Assembly: GCA_001872285.1 (NCBI GenBank)
Contig: MNXU01000069.1
Coordinates: forward strand, 1 to 51,721
From: Betaproteobacteria bacterium CG2_30_68_42
Lineage (GTDB): Bacteria; Pseudomonadota; Gammaproteobacteria; Burkholderiales; Rhodocyclaceae
Direction of reading: 5' to 3'
DNA: 51,721 nt
Positions 27,703-37,657 of the stretch are shown piece by piece; position 1 is the stretch's first letter, and each line of letters starts with the position of its first letter. The translations under genes and the position numbers were made by a program. Below the pieces are notes generated by a model. It did not search any database. It saw only the letters and a program-made list of their open reading frames with translations, and had not been told where the DNA came from.

Positions 27703-28494
27703 TCACGCTCGCTCGCCTGGCGGCCGCCCGGCCGCCAGGTTGGCGATGCGGATGAAGTCTGCGACCGCGAGATCCTCGGCGCGCAGCCGCGGATCGATTC
27801 CCAGCCTGATCAGTTCCGATTCCGGCAACTCGCCGCGCAGGGAATTTCGCAGCGTCTTGCGCCGCTGGCCGAACGCCGCGGCGAGGATGCGCGCAAACGT
27901 TCCCTCGTCGAGCACCTGCGGTGCCGTGGCGCGTCGCGGCGCCATCCTCACCACCGCCGAGCGGACCTTCGGCGGCGGATCGAACGCCTCGGGGCCGACC
28001 TCGAACAGCGCGGCGAGTTCGAACCGGACCTGCACGCTCACCGACAGCCGGCCGTAGGTCCGCGAACCGGGGGTCGCGACCATGCGCTCCACGACTTCCC
28101 TCTGCAGCATGAAGACGGCATCGCGGATGCAGGCGGCCTGCGCGGCCAGGTGGAAGAGCAGGGGAGTGGAGATGTTGTAGGGCAGGTTGCCGACCACCCG
28201 CAGGTCGGTGCCGAGGGCGGAGAAGTCGAAGCGCAGCGCGTCGGCGCCATGCACGGCGAGCCGCTCCGGCGGCCAGCTTAGCGCGAGGCGCGCCGCGAGG
28301 TCGCGGTCCAGCTCGATGACGTCCAGATGGGGCAGGCGCTCGAGCAGCGCCGCGGTCAGTGCGCCACGCCCCGGGCCGATCTCGAGCATGCGGTCGCCAG
28401 GCGCCGGAGCGATCGCCTCGACGATGCGCCGGATCACTGCGCGATCGACCAGGAAGTGCTGCCCGAAGCGCTTGCGCGGCCTGGCAAGGCTCAC
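27703..28494 (-). CDS. rsmA: 16S rRNA (adenine(1518)-N(6)/adenine(1519)-N(6))-dimethyltransferase
   Basis: RsmA (KsgA) dimethylates two adenines near the 3' end of 16S rRNA late in 30S assembly. The 263-residue protein has [11 protein letters not shown] at its start, SAM motif [12 protein letters not shown], and the catalytic [18 protein letters not shown] near the C terminus is typical. The GTG start at 28492-28494 shares GTGA with the pdxA stop. It is the last gene of lptD-surA-pdxA-rsmA, as in E. coli. Confidence 0.96.
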   Translation of the reverse strand: MSLARPRKRFGQHFLVDRAVIRRIVEAIAPAPGDRMLEIGPGRGALTAALLERLPHLDVIELDRDLAARLALSWPPERLAVHGADALRFDFSALGTDLRVVGNLPYNISTPLLFHLAAQAACIRDAVFMLQREVVERMVATPGSRTYGRLSVSVQVRFELAALFEVGPEAFDPPPKVRSAVVRMAPRRATAPQVLDEGTFARILAAAFGQRRKTLRNSLRGELPESELIRLGIDPRLRAEDLAVADFIRIANLAAGRPPGERA

Positions 28495-29471
28495 GTTCGC
28501 GCCGGGGCGGCTGCGTGCGCGAGTTCGAGCGCGAGCAGGGCTGCGGCGAGCAGGCTGCCGGGATCGGCGCGGCGGCTTCCGGCCAGATCGAGCGCGGTGC
28601 CGTGATCGACCGAGGTGCGCACGATGGGCAGCCCCAAGGTAACGTTCACGCCGTGCCCGAAGCTCGCGTACTTGAGCGTCGGCAGCCCCTGGTCGTGGTA
28701 CATCGCGAGCACGCAATCGCAGCCCGCGAGGCGGTGCGGCGCGAACAGGGTGTCCGCGGGCAGCGGGCCATCGAGCCGCATGCCTTCGGCGCGCAGGCGA
28801 TCGAGGACCGGGGCGATGATTTCGATCTCCTCTCGTCCCAGGTGGCCACCTTCGCCGGCATGGGGGTTGAGCCCGGCGACCAGGATGCGCGGCGCCGGAA
28901 TCGCGAATTTCGCCACCAGATCCGCGTGCAGGATGCGGATGCAGCGCTCCAGCGCTTCGCGTGTGATCGCCTGCGCCACGTCCCGCAGCGCGAGATGCGT
29001 TGTCGCGAGCGCCACCCGCATTCCGCCACCCACCAGCATCATCACCACCTGCGGCGTCGCGGTGAGCGTGGCGAGGAACTCGGTATGACCGGTGAATGGG
29101 ATGCCCGCGTCGTTGATCACTCCCTTGTGCACCGGAGCGGTCACCATCGCGTCGAACTCTCCGCTCAGGCAGCCGCTTACGGCGCGCTCGATGAGTCGAA
29201 GTACGTAGTGCGCGTTGGCCGGATCGAGCCGCCCGGCGCGGCACGGCGCATCGAGCGGGACGTGGAGCAGCCGCAGACCGGCCGCGCCGCCCCGCCCGGC
29301 GTACGCCGGCCAGCCGGCTTCGCCACCGGGCGCGCCGCTGCGCGCGGCGAGCAGCTCCGCATCGCCCAGGACCACCCATTGCGCGCCCGCGAGCCCGGAG
29401 AGCGCCGCGCACAGTTCCGGCCCGATGCCTGCCGGTTCCCCGCTGGTGACTGCGATCGCCGCCGGCTTCAC
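28491..29471 (-). CDS. pdxA: 4-hydroxythreonine-4-phosphate dehydrogenase
   Basis: PdxA oxidises 4-phosphohydroxy-L-threonine in vitamin B6 biosynthesis. With the GTG start at 29469-29471 it has 326 residues and the typical N terminus ([16 protein letters not shown]). TGHTEFLA, the metal-site region [17 protein letters not shown] and [15 protein letters not shown] carry metal and substrate ligands. A longer start at ATG 29510 would overlap the surA 3' end by 29 nt and add an atypical basic extension. It is coupled to rsmA downstream. Confidence 0.95.
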   Translation of the reverse strand: MKPAAIAVTSGEPAGIGPELCAALSGLAGAQWVVLGDAELLAARSGAPGGEAGWPAYAGRGGAAGLRLLHVPLDAPCRAGRLDPANAHYVLRLIERAVSGCLSGEFDAMVTAPVHKGVINDAGIPFTGHTEFLATLTATPQVVMMLVGGGMRVALATTHLALRDVAQAITREALERCIRILHADLVAKFAIPAPRILVAGLNPHAGEGGHLGREEIEIIAPVLDRLRAEGMRLDGPLPADTLFAPHRLAGCDCVLAMYHDQGLPTLKYASFGHGVNVTLGLPIVRTSVDHGTALDLAGSRRADPGSLLAAALLALELAHAAAPART

Positions 29472-29481
29472 GCCGCGGCGC

Positions 29482-30786
29482 TCAGTTCTCTTCGAGGCGG
29501 ATTTCGACATAGGCGCGGTCGCGCAGCTGGCGCAGCCACTCCTGGTAGGCTTCGTCCGCCTTGCGCTCGCGCAGGGTGGCTCGCGCGGTGAGCCTGCGCC
29601 GTTCCGGCGACGCAGTGTCGATGCGCCGTTCGATGACCTGGATGAGATGCAGTCCGAAGGGGCTGCGGACGGGGCCGCTCACGACGCCGGGCTTGAGTTC
29701 CTGCATCGCGCGCTCGAATTCCGGAACCGTGTCCCCCGGATAGACCCAGCCGAGATCGCCGCCGCGCGCCCCCGAGGGATCGTTCGAATACAGCCGTGCG
29801 AGCTCCGCGAAGTCCTCGCCGTTGTCCAGGCGCTCCTTGACCTGGGCGAGCTTGCGCCGGGCTTCGGCCTCCGAGAGCAGCTCGTTGATGCGGATGAGGA
29901 TGTGCCGGGCGTGCGTCTGCTCGACCTTGCGATCCTGAATGGCACCACTGCGCCGGTCGACGAGCTTGAGGATGTGGAAACCGGCCGGGCTGCGCAGGAT
30001 CCCGCTGGTTTCGCCCGTCTTCGTCTTCGCCAGCGCCTCGGCGAACAGCGCCGGCAGACGATCGGCGCTGCGCCAGCCGAGCTCGCCCCCGGACAGCGCG
30101 TCGGGCGCATCCGAATAGGTGGCCGCGACCTTGCCGAAATCGACCCCGCGCGCCACTTCGTCGAGCGCCGCCTGGGCGCGTGCGCGGACGGCATCTGCTG
30201 CCTCGGGAGTGGCCTGTTCCGGAACCCGTAGGGTGATGTGCGCGAGGAAGAACTCCTCGTTCGTTCCGCTCTGTGTCCCGGCCGTCGCAAGGAAATTCTC
30301 GATCTCGGCGTCGGAGACGGCGATGCGGTTGTCGACTTCCCGCTCGCGCAGCCGCGTGATCGTGAGTTCCTTGCGGATGTCCTCGCGAAAGCCGTTCCAT
30401 GCGATGCCGTCGCGCTCGAGCGCGCTGCGGAACTGTTCCAGGCTCATCCGGTTGCCCTGTGCGATGCGCCCGAGCGCGAGGTCGAGCCGGCCGTCGTCGA
30501 TCGTCAGCCCCGTCTCCTTCGCAAGCTGGAGCTGGGCGGAATCGACGATCATGCGCTCCAGCACCCGCTTCTCGAGCTGATCGCGGGGCGGGAGCGGAGA
30601 TTCCTGGCGCTTCGCCTGCTGAACGATGTCGGCGAGGCGGCGGTCCAGTTCCGAGCGGGTGATGACTTCGTTGTTGACGACCGCGACGATCCGGTCCGCC
30701 TCGAGCGGTGCGGCGCGTTCCTGGGCCGCAGCCGGCATGGAACCGAGAACCGCAGCGAGGAGCAAAGTGCTGAACGTGGCTCTCAT
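29482..30786 (-). CDS. surA: periplasmic peptidyl-prolyl isomerase / chaperone SurA
   Basis: SurA escorts outer-membrane proteins, including LptD, to the BAM complex. The 434-residue protein has a signal peptide ([19 protein letters not shown]), an N-terminal chaperone domain ([19 protein letters not shown]), and two parvulin-type PpiC domains in the second half, marked by the paired [13 protein letters not shown] and [14 protein letters not shown] motifs and by HARHILI. It is 8 bp downstream of lptD and just upstream of pdxA. Confidence 0.96.
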   Translation of the reverse strand: MRATFSTLLLAAVLGSMPAAAQERAAPLEADRIVAVVNNEVITRSELDRRLADIVQQAKRQESPLPPRDQLEKRVLERMIVDSAQLQLAKETGLTIDDGRLDLALGRIAQGNRMSLEQFRSALERDGIAWNGFREDIRKELTITRLREREVDNRIAVSDAEIENFLATAGTQSGTNEEFFLAHITLRVPEQATPEAADAVRARAQAALDEVARGVDFGKVAATYSDAPDALSGGELGWRSADRLPALFAEALAKTKTGETSGILRSPAGFHILKLVDRRSGAIQDRKVEQTHARHILIRINELLSEAEARRKLAQVKERLDNGEDFAELARLYSNDPSGARGGDLGWVYPGDTVPEFERAMQELKPGVVSGPVRSPFGLHLIQVIERRIDTASPERRRLTARATLRERKADEAYQEWLRQLRDRAYVEIRLEEN

Positions 30787-30794
30787 GAACGTTG

Positions 30795-33314
30795 CTACGG
30801 TGCGCCGAACACGGGGTCTGCGACCGGCTGGTTGATCCGCCCGTAACCCGAGATGCTGCGCTTGAGCAGCGCGAGCGGGTTCGATCCGATGCGCGACAGG
30901 CCGTTCAATTCGAGCTGAACGAAAAGCGCGGTGTTCGCGGTCTGGGTGGCGGTCGCGAAGCGGTGCAGCACGGTGCGCAGCACCCAGCAGCCTCCGTCGT
31001 ACTCCAGCCCGCCGATCGCCTCGACCAGACGGTTGTCCTGGAACGAGTAGTTGTAGCGGCCCACGCCGGACCAGCGCCCGCCCAGCGGCCATTGGGCCGA
31101 GGTGTCGATCTCCCTCACCACGCCGCTCTGGTAGCGGTAGCTCGCATTGAGTACGCGGCCGAACTCCGGCAGGTAGCGGCCGGACAGGTTGAAACGCTCA
31201 TTGCGGTTCTCCTGCGGATTGTATTGCCAGGCCGCCTCCACCGAGAGTGCCGGAGTGATGCGCCCCGAAGCCGCGGCGAGCAGGTCCGAGGAGCGCCGGC
31301 CGGGCGGCGCGACGCCGGGCAGGGTGACGGTCGGGGTGCGGAAATAGAAGCGCTGGCCGACCATCGCGCGGATGACGTCGGCGCCGCTGGCCGCATTGAT
31401 CAGGCGGGAAGAGAGCGCCGCGGTGACGTGGTTCGCATCCGCGATCCGGTCCTTTCCGACGAACGTGTTCTCGGAGAAGATCTGGGTGAAGTTGAAGTCC
31501 GCCTCCGCGGTGTCGAAGACCGGATACAGGCTCTGGTCGCGGAAAGGCACATAGAGATAGAACAGCCTCGGCTCGAGGGTCTGCGTGACCGCATGCCCGT
31601 CCCAATCGGTGTCCCGCTCGAAGTTCAGGCCCGAGTCGACACTGGCGATCGGCAGCGTGCGCGTGAGCTGCGCGGGCGTGCCGGCGGGCTGGCCGGTGAG
31701 CTGGTAGCGGCTGAAGTTCAGCCCGATCTTCGGCGTGACATAGGCGGCGGCAGTGCTCATCGGCAGCGACACCTGCGGGTAGGCCACCACGCGCTGGCCT
31801 TCGGTCTGGCCGGCGCGTCTGAAATTGACCAGCTCGGAGGTGAAACCGAGCGCGGCGCGCCGGGGTCCGGTGCCCCACGCATTGAGCGTGATCCAGGGCA
31901 GGCGGTCATAGGGGACCTCGATCCGCGGCAGGCTCGGATCCTGCAGGGTCTGGTAGCGCTGCACGTAGACGGCGCTGTTCCATCCCTCGCCCTCGTACGA
32001 CAGACTGCCCTGCCGCAGCAGGTTGCGCTGGGAAGTCACGGCGATGTGCGTCGACAAGTCGGAAAAATAGGTGTCGTCGGAGACGCCGGCGACGTTGATC
32101 GTCCCCGACAGCCCCGGTGCGAGGCTCTGTGCGTGCTGCCAGCTGTAGAAGCTGCGGCGGCGATCGGTCACGTTGTCATTGGGCAGCCATTCGATCTGGG
32201 CCGCGCCCACGTAGGTCGGTTCCAGGTAGCGGAACTCGCCTCCGAGCTGCGCGCCGCGCCGGGTCATGATGCGCGGTGCGATCGTGGCATCGAGGTTCGG
32301 CGCGATGTTCCAGTAGAAGGGGAGGCTCACGTCGATCCCGGTTCGGCTGGAGTTGCCGAGCGTCGGCGGAAGAATGCCGGTCTTGCGGCGATTGTTGAGC
32401 GCGAAATCCATCCAGGGCGCATAGAACAGCGGAACATCCTTGAACACGACCTTCGCGCCACGCGCGGTGCCCACTTCCTTCTCGAAATCCAGGTCGAGGT
32501 CGCGCACCGCGAGAACCCAGTCGGGTCGATCGGGTCCGCAGGTGCTATAGGTCGCATTGGCGAGCCGGTAGCGATCCTCACCTCGGAATTCGAGCCGGTC
32601 GGCCGTCCCCGATGCGGTGACCGGTCGTCCGGCCTGCGTGCCACGCGCGGCGCGCTGGATGCTGTAGCGCGGCTGGTCGATGTGGCCGACCCGGTCGGTC
32701 AGTCGCAGCCGCATTTCCGGCCCGCTCACCACGTCGTGCTTCTGAGTGATCGTCACGTTTCCGCTCGCCTCGACCGTGTCTTCATCATGGAGGTAGCGCA
32801 GCCGGTCGGCCGCGATCGCGGAATCGTCGCGCCAGAGCCGGACCTCGCCCTCGGCCTCGGTCACCTTGTCCGTGGTGCCGCCGAGCTTCGATGCGCTGAG
32901 CTGCGTCACGCCGGGCGGTACCGGTTCGGGCAGCAGGCCCTGCGCGGGCGGCGACGGCTTCGCTGCCGGGGTCGCGATAGGCGCGTTGGCGGGACGCCGA
33001 GCCGGCGGCGCCGGTGCCGGGGTTTCGGTCGCGGAGCCGGGGACGGAGCGAGGTGCGGGCGCAGCGGGCCGCGGCGCCGCGACAGGCTTGGGCACGGTTG
33101 CAGCGCGCAGGGCCGGGGGTTCGGCCGGCTGGATCGGTGCGGGTGCGGCAGGCGTGCGCGGCGCGCCGCGCGGGGCTTCCCCAAGCAGCGCAGGATCGAC
33201 CCGCAGCGGTGCGAGTCCGGCCGCGGCCGCCTCCTGTGCCGGAAGCGCCGCCAGCCCGGCGCAGAGCCACCCAAGCAGGAAAACGGGCATCCGCCCCGGG
33301 CATATGACGGGCAT
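30795..33314 (-). CDS. lptD: LPS-assembly protein LptD
   Basis: LptD is the outer-membrane barrel that inserts lipopolysaccharide into the outer leaflet with LptE. The 839-residue protein has a signal peptide, an N-terminal beta-jellyroll (EAEGEVRLWRDDSAIAADRLRYLHDEDTVEASGNVTI pattern, split here by general description) and a large barrel with FYAPWMDFALNNRRKTG and alternating aromatic strands. Between the signal peptide and jellyroll is an unusually long Ala/Pro-rich linker of roughly 100 residues. I chose ATG 33312-33314; ATG 33288-33290, behind GGGGCGG, is a good alternative. It heads the lptD-surA-pdxA-rsmA operon. Confidence 0.95.
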   Translation of the reverse strand: MPVICPGRMPVFLLGWLCAGLAALPAQEAAAAGLAPLRVDPALLGEAPRGAPRTPAAPAPIQPAEPPALRAATVPKPVAAPRPAAPAPRSVPGSATETPAPAPPARRPANAPIATPAAKPSPPAQGLLPEPVPPGVTQLSASKLGGTTDKVTEAEGEVRLWRDDSAIAADRLRYLHDEDTVEASGNVTITQKHDVVSGPEMRLRLTDRVGHIDQPRYSIQRAARGTQAGRPVTASGTADRLEFRGEDRYRLANATYSTCGPDRPDWVLAVRDLDLDFEKEVGTARGAKVVFKDVPLFYAPWMDFALNNRRKTGILPPTLGNSSRTGIDVSLPFYWNIAPNLDATIAPRIMTRRGAQLGGEFRYLEPTYVGAAQIEWLPNDNVTDRRRSFYSWQHAQSLAPGLSGTINVAGVSDDTYFSDLSTHIAVTSQRNLLRQGSLSYEGEGWNSAVYVQRYQTLQDPSLPRIEVPYDRLPWITLNAWGTGPRRAALGFTSELVNFRRAGQTEGQRVVAYPQVSLPMSTAAAYVTPKIGLNFSRYQLTGQPAGTPAQLTRTLPIASVDSGLNFERDTDWDGHAVTQTLEPRLFYLYVPFRDQSLYPVFDTAEADFNFTQIFSENTFVGKDRIADANHVTAALSSRLINAASGADVIRAMVGQRFYFRTPTVTLPGVAPPGRRSSDLLAAASGRITPALSVEAAWQYNPQENRNERFNLSGRYLPEFGRVLNASYRYQSGVVREIDTSAQWPLGGRWSGVGRYNYSFQDNRLVEAIGGLEYDGGCWVLRTVLHRFATATQTANTALFVQLELNGLSRIGSNPLALLKRSISGYGRINQPVADPVFGAP

Positions 33315-33333
33315 CGACGAACCGTTCGGCTTG

Positions 33334-33357
33334 CCGCGGCGGCAGGTGTCGCCGCGG
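33334..33357. promoter_or_regulatory. inverted repeat in the lptD-amgK divergent spacer
   Basis: Arms CCGCGGCG (33334-33341) and CGCCGCGG (33350-33357) flank an 8-bp spacer in the 87-bp region between the divergent lptD and amgK genes. It may be an operator or a 5'-leader hairpin. A TAGAAT at 33366-33371 could be the amgK -10. Such G+C dyads can also arise by chance here. Confidence 0.35.
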
Positions 33358-33401
33358 TCGAATGATAGAATCGCGAATATTAACATCCCGCGTCAGCCGC
33401 G

Positions 33402-34409
33402 ATGGATCCCGCCCAACGAATCGAGCGCCTGAACGGCTGGCTCGCGCGCGAGCTGCACGGGCGCGCCTTCTCCATCGAGCCGGCATCGAGCGATGCCAGC
33501 TTCCGCCGCTACTTCCGGGTGCTCTTCGGCGAGGCGGGCGAATCGCTGATCGCGATGGATGCGCCGCCGCAGCACGAGGATTGCCGGCCCTTCATCCGCG
33601 TCGCGCGGCTGCTCGCCGAGGCCGGCCTGAACGCGCCGCGGGTGCTCGCGCAGGATCTCGAACAGGGTTTTCTGCTGCTCACCGATCTCGGGCGCGACAC
33701 CTACCTGGACGTGTTGACCGCGGAAAACGCCGACGCGCTCTTCGCCGAGGCCACCGATGCCCTGTTGCGCTGGCAGGGTGCCACTCGCCCGCAGGTGCTG
33801 CCGCCCTACGACGAGGCGCTGCTGCGGCGCGAACTGGCGCTGTTTCCGGAGTGGTATGTCGGCCGCCATCTCGGCATCGAGCTTCGCCCGGAGCAGCGCG
33901 CGGGGCTTGAACGAGTCTTCGACGCGCTGGTCTCGAGCGCGCTCGCACAGCCGGTGACCTGGGTGCATCGCGACTACATGCCGCGCAACCTGATGGTCTC
34001 GGACCCGAGCCCCGGCATCCTCGATTTCCAGGATGCCGTGACCGGCCCGGTGAGCTACGACCTCGTGTCGCTGTTCCGGGATGCCTTCGTGAGCTGGGAG
34101 GAGGAGCGCGTAATCGACTGGACGGTGCGCTACTGGGAGAAGGCGCGGCGGCTGGGACTGCCGGTGCGAAGCGATTTCGGCGACTTCTACCGCGAGTTCG
34201 AGTGGATGGGCGTGCAGCGCCACCTCAAGGTGTTGGGCATCTTCGCGCGCATCGCACACCGCGACGGAAAGCCGCGCTACCTGGCGGACACGCCGCGCTT
34301 CGCCGGCTACGTGCGCGCGGCGGCGGGCCGCTACGCGCCGCTCGCGCCGCTCGTGCGCCTGCTCGACACGCTGGAAAAGCACGAGCCGCGCGTCGGCTAC
34401 ACCTTCTGA
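33402..34409 (+). CDS. amgK: N-acetylmuramate/N-acetylglucosamine kinase AmgK
   Basis: AmgK phosphorylates the anomeric hydroxyl of N-acetylmuramate and N-acetylglucosamine in a peptidoglycan-recycling bypass that avoids de novo UDP-MurNAc synthesis. The 335-residue protein has an aminoglycoside-phosphotransferase fold: catalytic HRDYMPRN (His189, Asp191, Asn196) and metal-binding LDFQDAV (Asp208). Its stop overlaps the murU start (TGATG), and the pair divergent to lptD matches the arrangement known in Pseudomonas. This makes the assignment firmer than the fold alone. Confidence 0.93.
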   Translation: MDPAQRIERLNGWLARELHGRAFSIEPASSDASFRRYFRVLFGEAGESLIAMDAPPQHEDCRPFIRVARLLAEAGLNAPRVLAQDLEQGFLLLTDLGRDTYLDVLTAENADALFAEATDALLRWQGATRPQVLPPYDEALLRRELALFPEWYVGRHLGIELRPEQRAGLERVFDALVSSALAQPVTWVHRDYMPRNLMVSDPSPGILDFQDAVTGPVSYDLVSLFRDAFVSWEEERVIDWTVRYWEKARRLGLPVRSDFGDFYREFEWMGVQRHLKVLGIFARIAHRDGKPRYLADTPRFAGYVRAAAGRYAPLAPLVRLLDTLEKHEPRVGYTF

Positions 34410-35104
34410 TGAAGGCGATGATCCTCGCTGCGGGCCACGGCGAGCGCATGCGCCCGCTTACCGACGCGCTGCCCAAGCCGCTTCTCGCTGCCGGCGGCAA
34501 GCCGCTCATCGTCCGCCACATCGAGGCCCTGGTGCGCGCGGGCATTCGAGACATCGTCATCAACCATTCCCATCTGGGGCACCTGATCGAGCGCGCGCTG
34601 GGCGACGGCGCGAAGCACGGTGCACGAATCGCGTATTGCGCGGAAGCCGAGGCGCTGGAGACCGCAGGCGGCATCGCCAATGCCCTGCCGCTGCTCGGCG
34701 AGTCCCCGTTCGCCGTCGTCAATGGCGACATCGCCTGCGATTACGATTTCGTCCGGCTCGCATCGGCGGCCGCAGCGATGGAGCGCGCGGGGCGGCTGGC
34801 GCACCTGGTGATGGTCCCCAACCCGCCGCATCACGCCGAAGGCGACTTCTTCCTCGATGACGGTGTGCTGGTCGCAACCGGCGGGACGCGTCTCACCTTC
34901 TCCGGCATCGGCCTGTACCGCGCCGAGCTCTTCGCCGGCACCGCGCCCGGAACACGGGCCAGGCTGGCGCCGTTGCTGCTTCGCGCGATCCGCGGGGGGC
35001 GCGTGAGCGCCGAAATCCATCGGGGTCGCTGGATGGATGTCGGCACCCCGGAGCGGCTCGCGGAACTCGATCGGCTGTTAAGCTTGGAGAAGGCGCACAC
35101 CTGA
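34409..35104 (+). CDS. murU: N-acetylmuramate alpha-1-phosphate uridylyltransferase MurU
   Basis: MurU makes UDP-MurNAc from MurNAc 1-phosphate and UTP, following AmgK in peptidoglycan recycling. The 231-residue protein is a sugar-nucleotide transferase with the signature AGHGERMRPLT...PKPLL near the N terminus, then VVNGDIACD holding the metal-binding Asp, and RWMDVGTPERL at the end. Overlap with amgK indicates coupled translation. A 9-bp gap leads into pepP. Confidence 0.93.
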   Translation: MKAMILAAGHGERMRPLTDALPKPLLAAGGKPLIVRHIEALVRAGIRDIVINHSHLGHLIERALGDGAKHGARIAYCAEAEALETAGGIANALPLLGESPFAVVNGDIACDYDFVRLASAAAAMERAGRLAHLVMVPNPPHHAEGDFFLDDGVLVATGGTRLTFSGIGLYRAELFAGTAPGTRARLAPLLLRAIRGGRVSAEIHRGRWMDVGTPERLAELDRLLSLEKAHT

Positions 35105-35113
35105 GGACCGCCG

Positions 35114-36415
35114 ATGGACACGAAAGCCTTTGCCGAACGCCGCCTGCGCCTGATCGAGGCGATGGGCAGCGGTGTCGCCGTGATTCCCACCGCGCCGGAG
35201 CGCATCCGCAATCGCGACACGCACCATCCGTACCGCTTCGACAGCTACTTCTACTACCTCGCCGGTTTTCCCGAACCGGACGCCGCGCTGGTGCTGGTGG
35301 CAGGCGACGCGCCGCAGAGCATCCTGTTCTGCCGCGAGAAGGATAGCGAGCGCGAGGTCTGGGACGGTTTCCGCTACGGCCCCGATGCGGCGCGCGAGGC
35401 GTTCGGCTTCGACGCCGCCCATCCGATCGGCATGCTCGAGGAAAAGCTCGCCGAGCTGGCCGCGGACCGGCCGGTGCTGTTCCACTCGATCGGGTACGAC
35501 CCCGCCTCGGATGCGCTCGTGGTCGCGGCGCTCAATCGCGTGCGCGCGAAGGAGCGCAGCGGCATCGCCGCGCCCGCGCGCATCGAGGACGTGCGTGCGC
35601 TGATCGACGAGATGCGTGTCGTGAAGGACGAGCGCGAACTGGAGGCGATGCGGCGTGCCGCGCGGATCTCGGCGCGCGCGCACCGCCGCGCGATGCTGCG
35701 CGCCGCGCCCGCCCGCCACGAGTACGAACTGGAAGCCGAGCTGCTGCACGAGTTCCGCGCCGCCGGCGCCGCATCGCCCGCCTACCCGTCGATCGTCGCA
35801 TCGGGGGCGAACGCATGCGTGCTGCATTACGTCGCCAACGATGGTGTGCTGCGCGACGGCGATCTGGTGCTGATCGACGCCGCGTGCGAGATCGACGGCT
35901 ATGCCGCGGACATCACGCGCTGCTTTCCGGTCAGCGGTCGCTTCAGTGCCGCGCAGCGCGACGTCTACGCGCTGGTGCTCGCCGCTCAGGCGGCGGCGAT
36001 CGGGTGCGTCGCACCGGGGCGAAACTGGGACGAGCCGCACCAGGCCGCGCTGCGCGTGATCGTCCGGGGGCTGATCGACCTGCATCTCATCGAGGGTTCG
36101 GTGGATGCGGCGATCGAATCCGGTGCCTACAGGCGCTTCTACATGCATCGCACCGGACACTGGCTGGGCCTGGACGTACACGACGCCGGTGCCTACAAGC
36201 GCGCGGGCGCTTGGCGAACGCTCGCGCCCGGAATGACCCTCACGGTCGAGCCGGGCTGCTACATCCGTCCCGGCGAGGGCGTGCCGGCGGCGCTGGAGAA
36301 TGTCGGCGTGCGGATCGAGGACGACGTGCTGGTGACCGCGGACGGCTGCGAGGTTCTCACCGCGGACGCGGTCAAGCGCATCGACGACATCGAAGCGGCG
36401 ATGGCGGGTCGATGA
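35114..36415 (+). CDS. pepP: Xaa-Pro aminopeptidase (aminopeptidase P)
   Basis: PepP removes an N-terminal residue preceding proline. The 433-residue protein has a creatinase-like N-terminal domain (DSYFYYLAGFPEPDAALVL) and a pita-bread catalytic domain with metal ligands in LIDAACEIDGYAADITR (two Asp), HRTGHWLGLDVHD (His), TVEPGCYI (Glu) and VRIEDDVLV (Glu). The length is standard. Its stop shares ATGA with the ubiH-like gene, the same neighbour relation as in E. coli. Confidence 0.96.
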   Translation: MDTKAFAERRLRLIEAMGSGVAVIPTAPERIRNRDTHHPYRFDSYFYYLAGFPEPDAALVLVAGDAPQSILFCREKDSEREVWDGFRYGPDAAREAFGFDAAHPIGMLEEKLAELAADRPVLFHSIGYDPASDALVVAALNRVRAKERSGIAAPARIEDVRALIDEMRVVKDERELEAMRRAARISARAHRRAMLRAAPARHEYELEAELLHEFRAAGAASPAYPSIVASGANACVLHYVANDGVLRDGDLVLIDAACEIDGYAADITRCFPVSGRFSAAQRDVYALVLAAQAAAIGCVAPGRNWDEPHQAALRVIVRGLIDLHLIEGSVDAAIESGAYRRFYMHRTGHWLGLDVHDAGAYKRAGAWRTLAPGMTLTVEPGCYIRPGEGVPAALENVGVRIEDDVLVTADGCEVLTADAVKRIDDIEAAMAGR

Positions 36416-37545
36416 TCGACACGACCGTTGCCGTGGTCGGCGGCGGGCCGCTCGGCCTGGCTGCGGCGCGCGCGCTCGGCGTGATCGGGCTCGACTGCGT
36501 GGTCGTGGATGCCCGCGAGCCGGAGGCGGCGGCTGCCGATCCGCGCGTGCTGGCGCTCTCCCATGGCTCGCGCCAGATCCTGGAGTGGATCGGGGCGTGG
36601 AAGGGGCTGGACGCGAATCCGATCCGCGCCATCCACATCTCGCAGCGCGGCCGGTTCGGACGCACTCGTCTGTCCGCGGACGAACTGGGCTTGCCCGCGC
36701 TCGGCCATGTGTGCAGGGCGGGCGACATCGTGGCCGCGCTGCGCGACGCGCCCGGAGGCGGCGTGAGCCTGATGCACGGGTCGAGGGTCGAGGGCACACG
36801 CTGCGAAGGCGACGCGGTCGTGCTCGCGCTCGACGACGGCCGCAGCCTGCGGGCGCGGCTCGCGGTATTTGCCGAAGGCGGGATCGCCGAGCAGGAAGGG
36901 GCGATCCTGCGCGACTATGGGCAGCACGCGCTCGTCGCAACCGCGAGCGTCGATCGCCCGCACGGCGGACTCGCGTGGGAGCGCTTCACGCCCGAGGGGC
37001 CGGTCGCGCTGCTGCCCATGGGCGAGGACTATTCCGTGGTGTGGGTGGTCGGCGACGATGAGGCTCGGCGCATCCGCGCGCTGGAAGACGACGCCCTGCG
37101 CGATGAGCTGCAAGTGCGATTCGGCGGCCGCCTGCGGTTCGAATCGGTGCGCATCCACGCCTCCTTCCCGCTGGCGCTGCGGTTGCGCCGCACCCCCGCG
37201 GGCAATCGCCGCGTGTGGCTGGGGAACAGTGCGCAGACCCTGCATCCGGTCGCCGGACAGGGATTCAATCTCGCCCTGCGCGATGCGTGGGAGCTGGCCG
37301 AGTTCGTGCGCCGGGAGCCGCAGGATCCGGGCGCCGCATCGCTGCTGCTGCGCCATGCGCGCTCGCGACGCATGGATCGCCTCGCGACGACGGCCTTCAC
37401 CGATGCGCTCATCCGGATCTTCTGCGCGCGCGGCGCTGGAATCGCGGCCGGGCGCGGCGGCGCGCTGCTGGCGCTCGATCTCCTCGATCCGATGCGCGGA
37501 TTTCTCGCACGGCGCATGATTTTCGGCGCGCGCGCATGGCCGTGA
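36412..37545 (+). CDS. ubiH: UbiH/UbiF/VisC-type FAD-dependent hydroxylase
   Basis: This 377-residue flavoprotein belongs to the ubiquinone hydroxylases. It has the FAD-binding start AVVGGGPLGLAAARALG and the second FAD motif GNSAQTLHPVAGQGFNLALRDAWELAE, typical of UbiH, which hydroxylates 2-octaprenyl-6-methoxyphenol. Coupling to pepP, as in E. coli, supports UbiH over UbiF or UbiI, but betaproteobacterial homologues vary in ring-position specificity, so the exact reaction is inferred. It acts with the membrane-associated Ubi complex. Confidence 0.88.
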   Translation: MIDTTVAVVGGGPLGLAAARALGVIGLDCVVVDAREPEAAAADPRVLALSHGSRQILEWIGAWKGLDANPIRAIHISQRGRFGRTRLSADELGLPALGHVCRAGDIVAALRDAPGGGVSLMHGSRVEGTRCEGDAVVLALDDGRSLRARLAVFAEGGIAEQEGAILRDYGQHALVATASVDRPHGGLAWERFTPEGPVALLPMGEDYSVVWVVGDDEARRIRALEDDALRDELQVRFGGRLRFESVRIHASFPLALRLRRTPAGNRRVWLGNSAQTLHPVAGQGFNLALRDAWELAEFVRREPQDPGAASLLLRHARSRRMDRLATTAFTDALIRIFCARGAGIAAGRGGALLALDLLDPMRGFLARRMIFGARAWP

Positions 37546-37607
37546 TGCTGCTTCGCAGCGGCGCCCCCGGCCGAAAAAAATTGAATGGCCGGACCGCTTG
37601 CTTGCGT

Positions 37608-37613
37608 TACAAT
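37608..37613 (+). promoter_or_regulatory. candidate -10 element of dusB-fis
   Basis: TACAAT preceded by GT lies 44 bp before the dusB start, within an AT-richer spacer that includes AAAAAAATTGAAT just upstream. No -35 hexamer is found at standard spacing. The same TTACAATC-type sequence occurs before the AsmA-like gene. Confidence 0.35.
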
Positions 37614-37657
37614 CGCTGCCCTTCGCGCCGTCCAATCGCTCCACACAACACCAAGCG

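Noticed and set aside
33334-33357. The G+C dyad before amgK read as an intrinsic terminator.
   Set aside because: No T-run follows on either strand and it lies between divergent starts, not after a gene.
30792-33365. An 857-codon plus-strand frame opposite lptD.
   Set aside because: It mirrors the lptD frame, lacks motifs, and lptD is unmistakable on the other strand.
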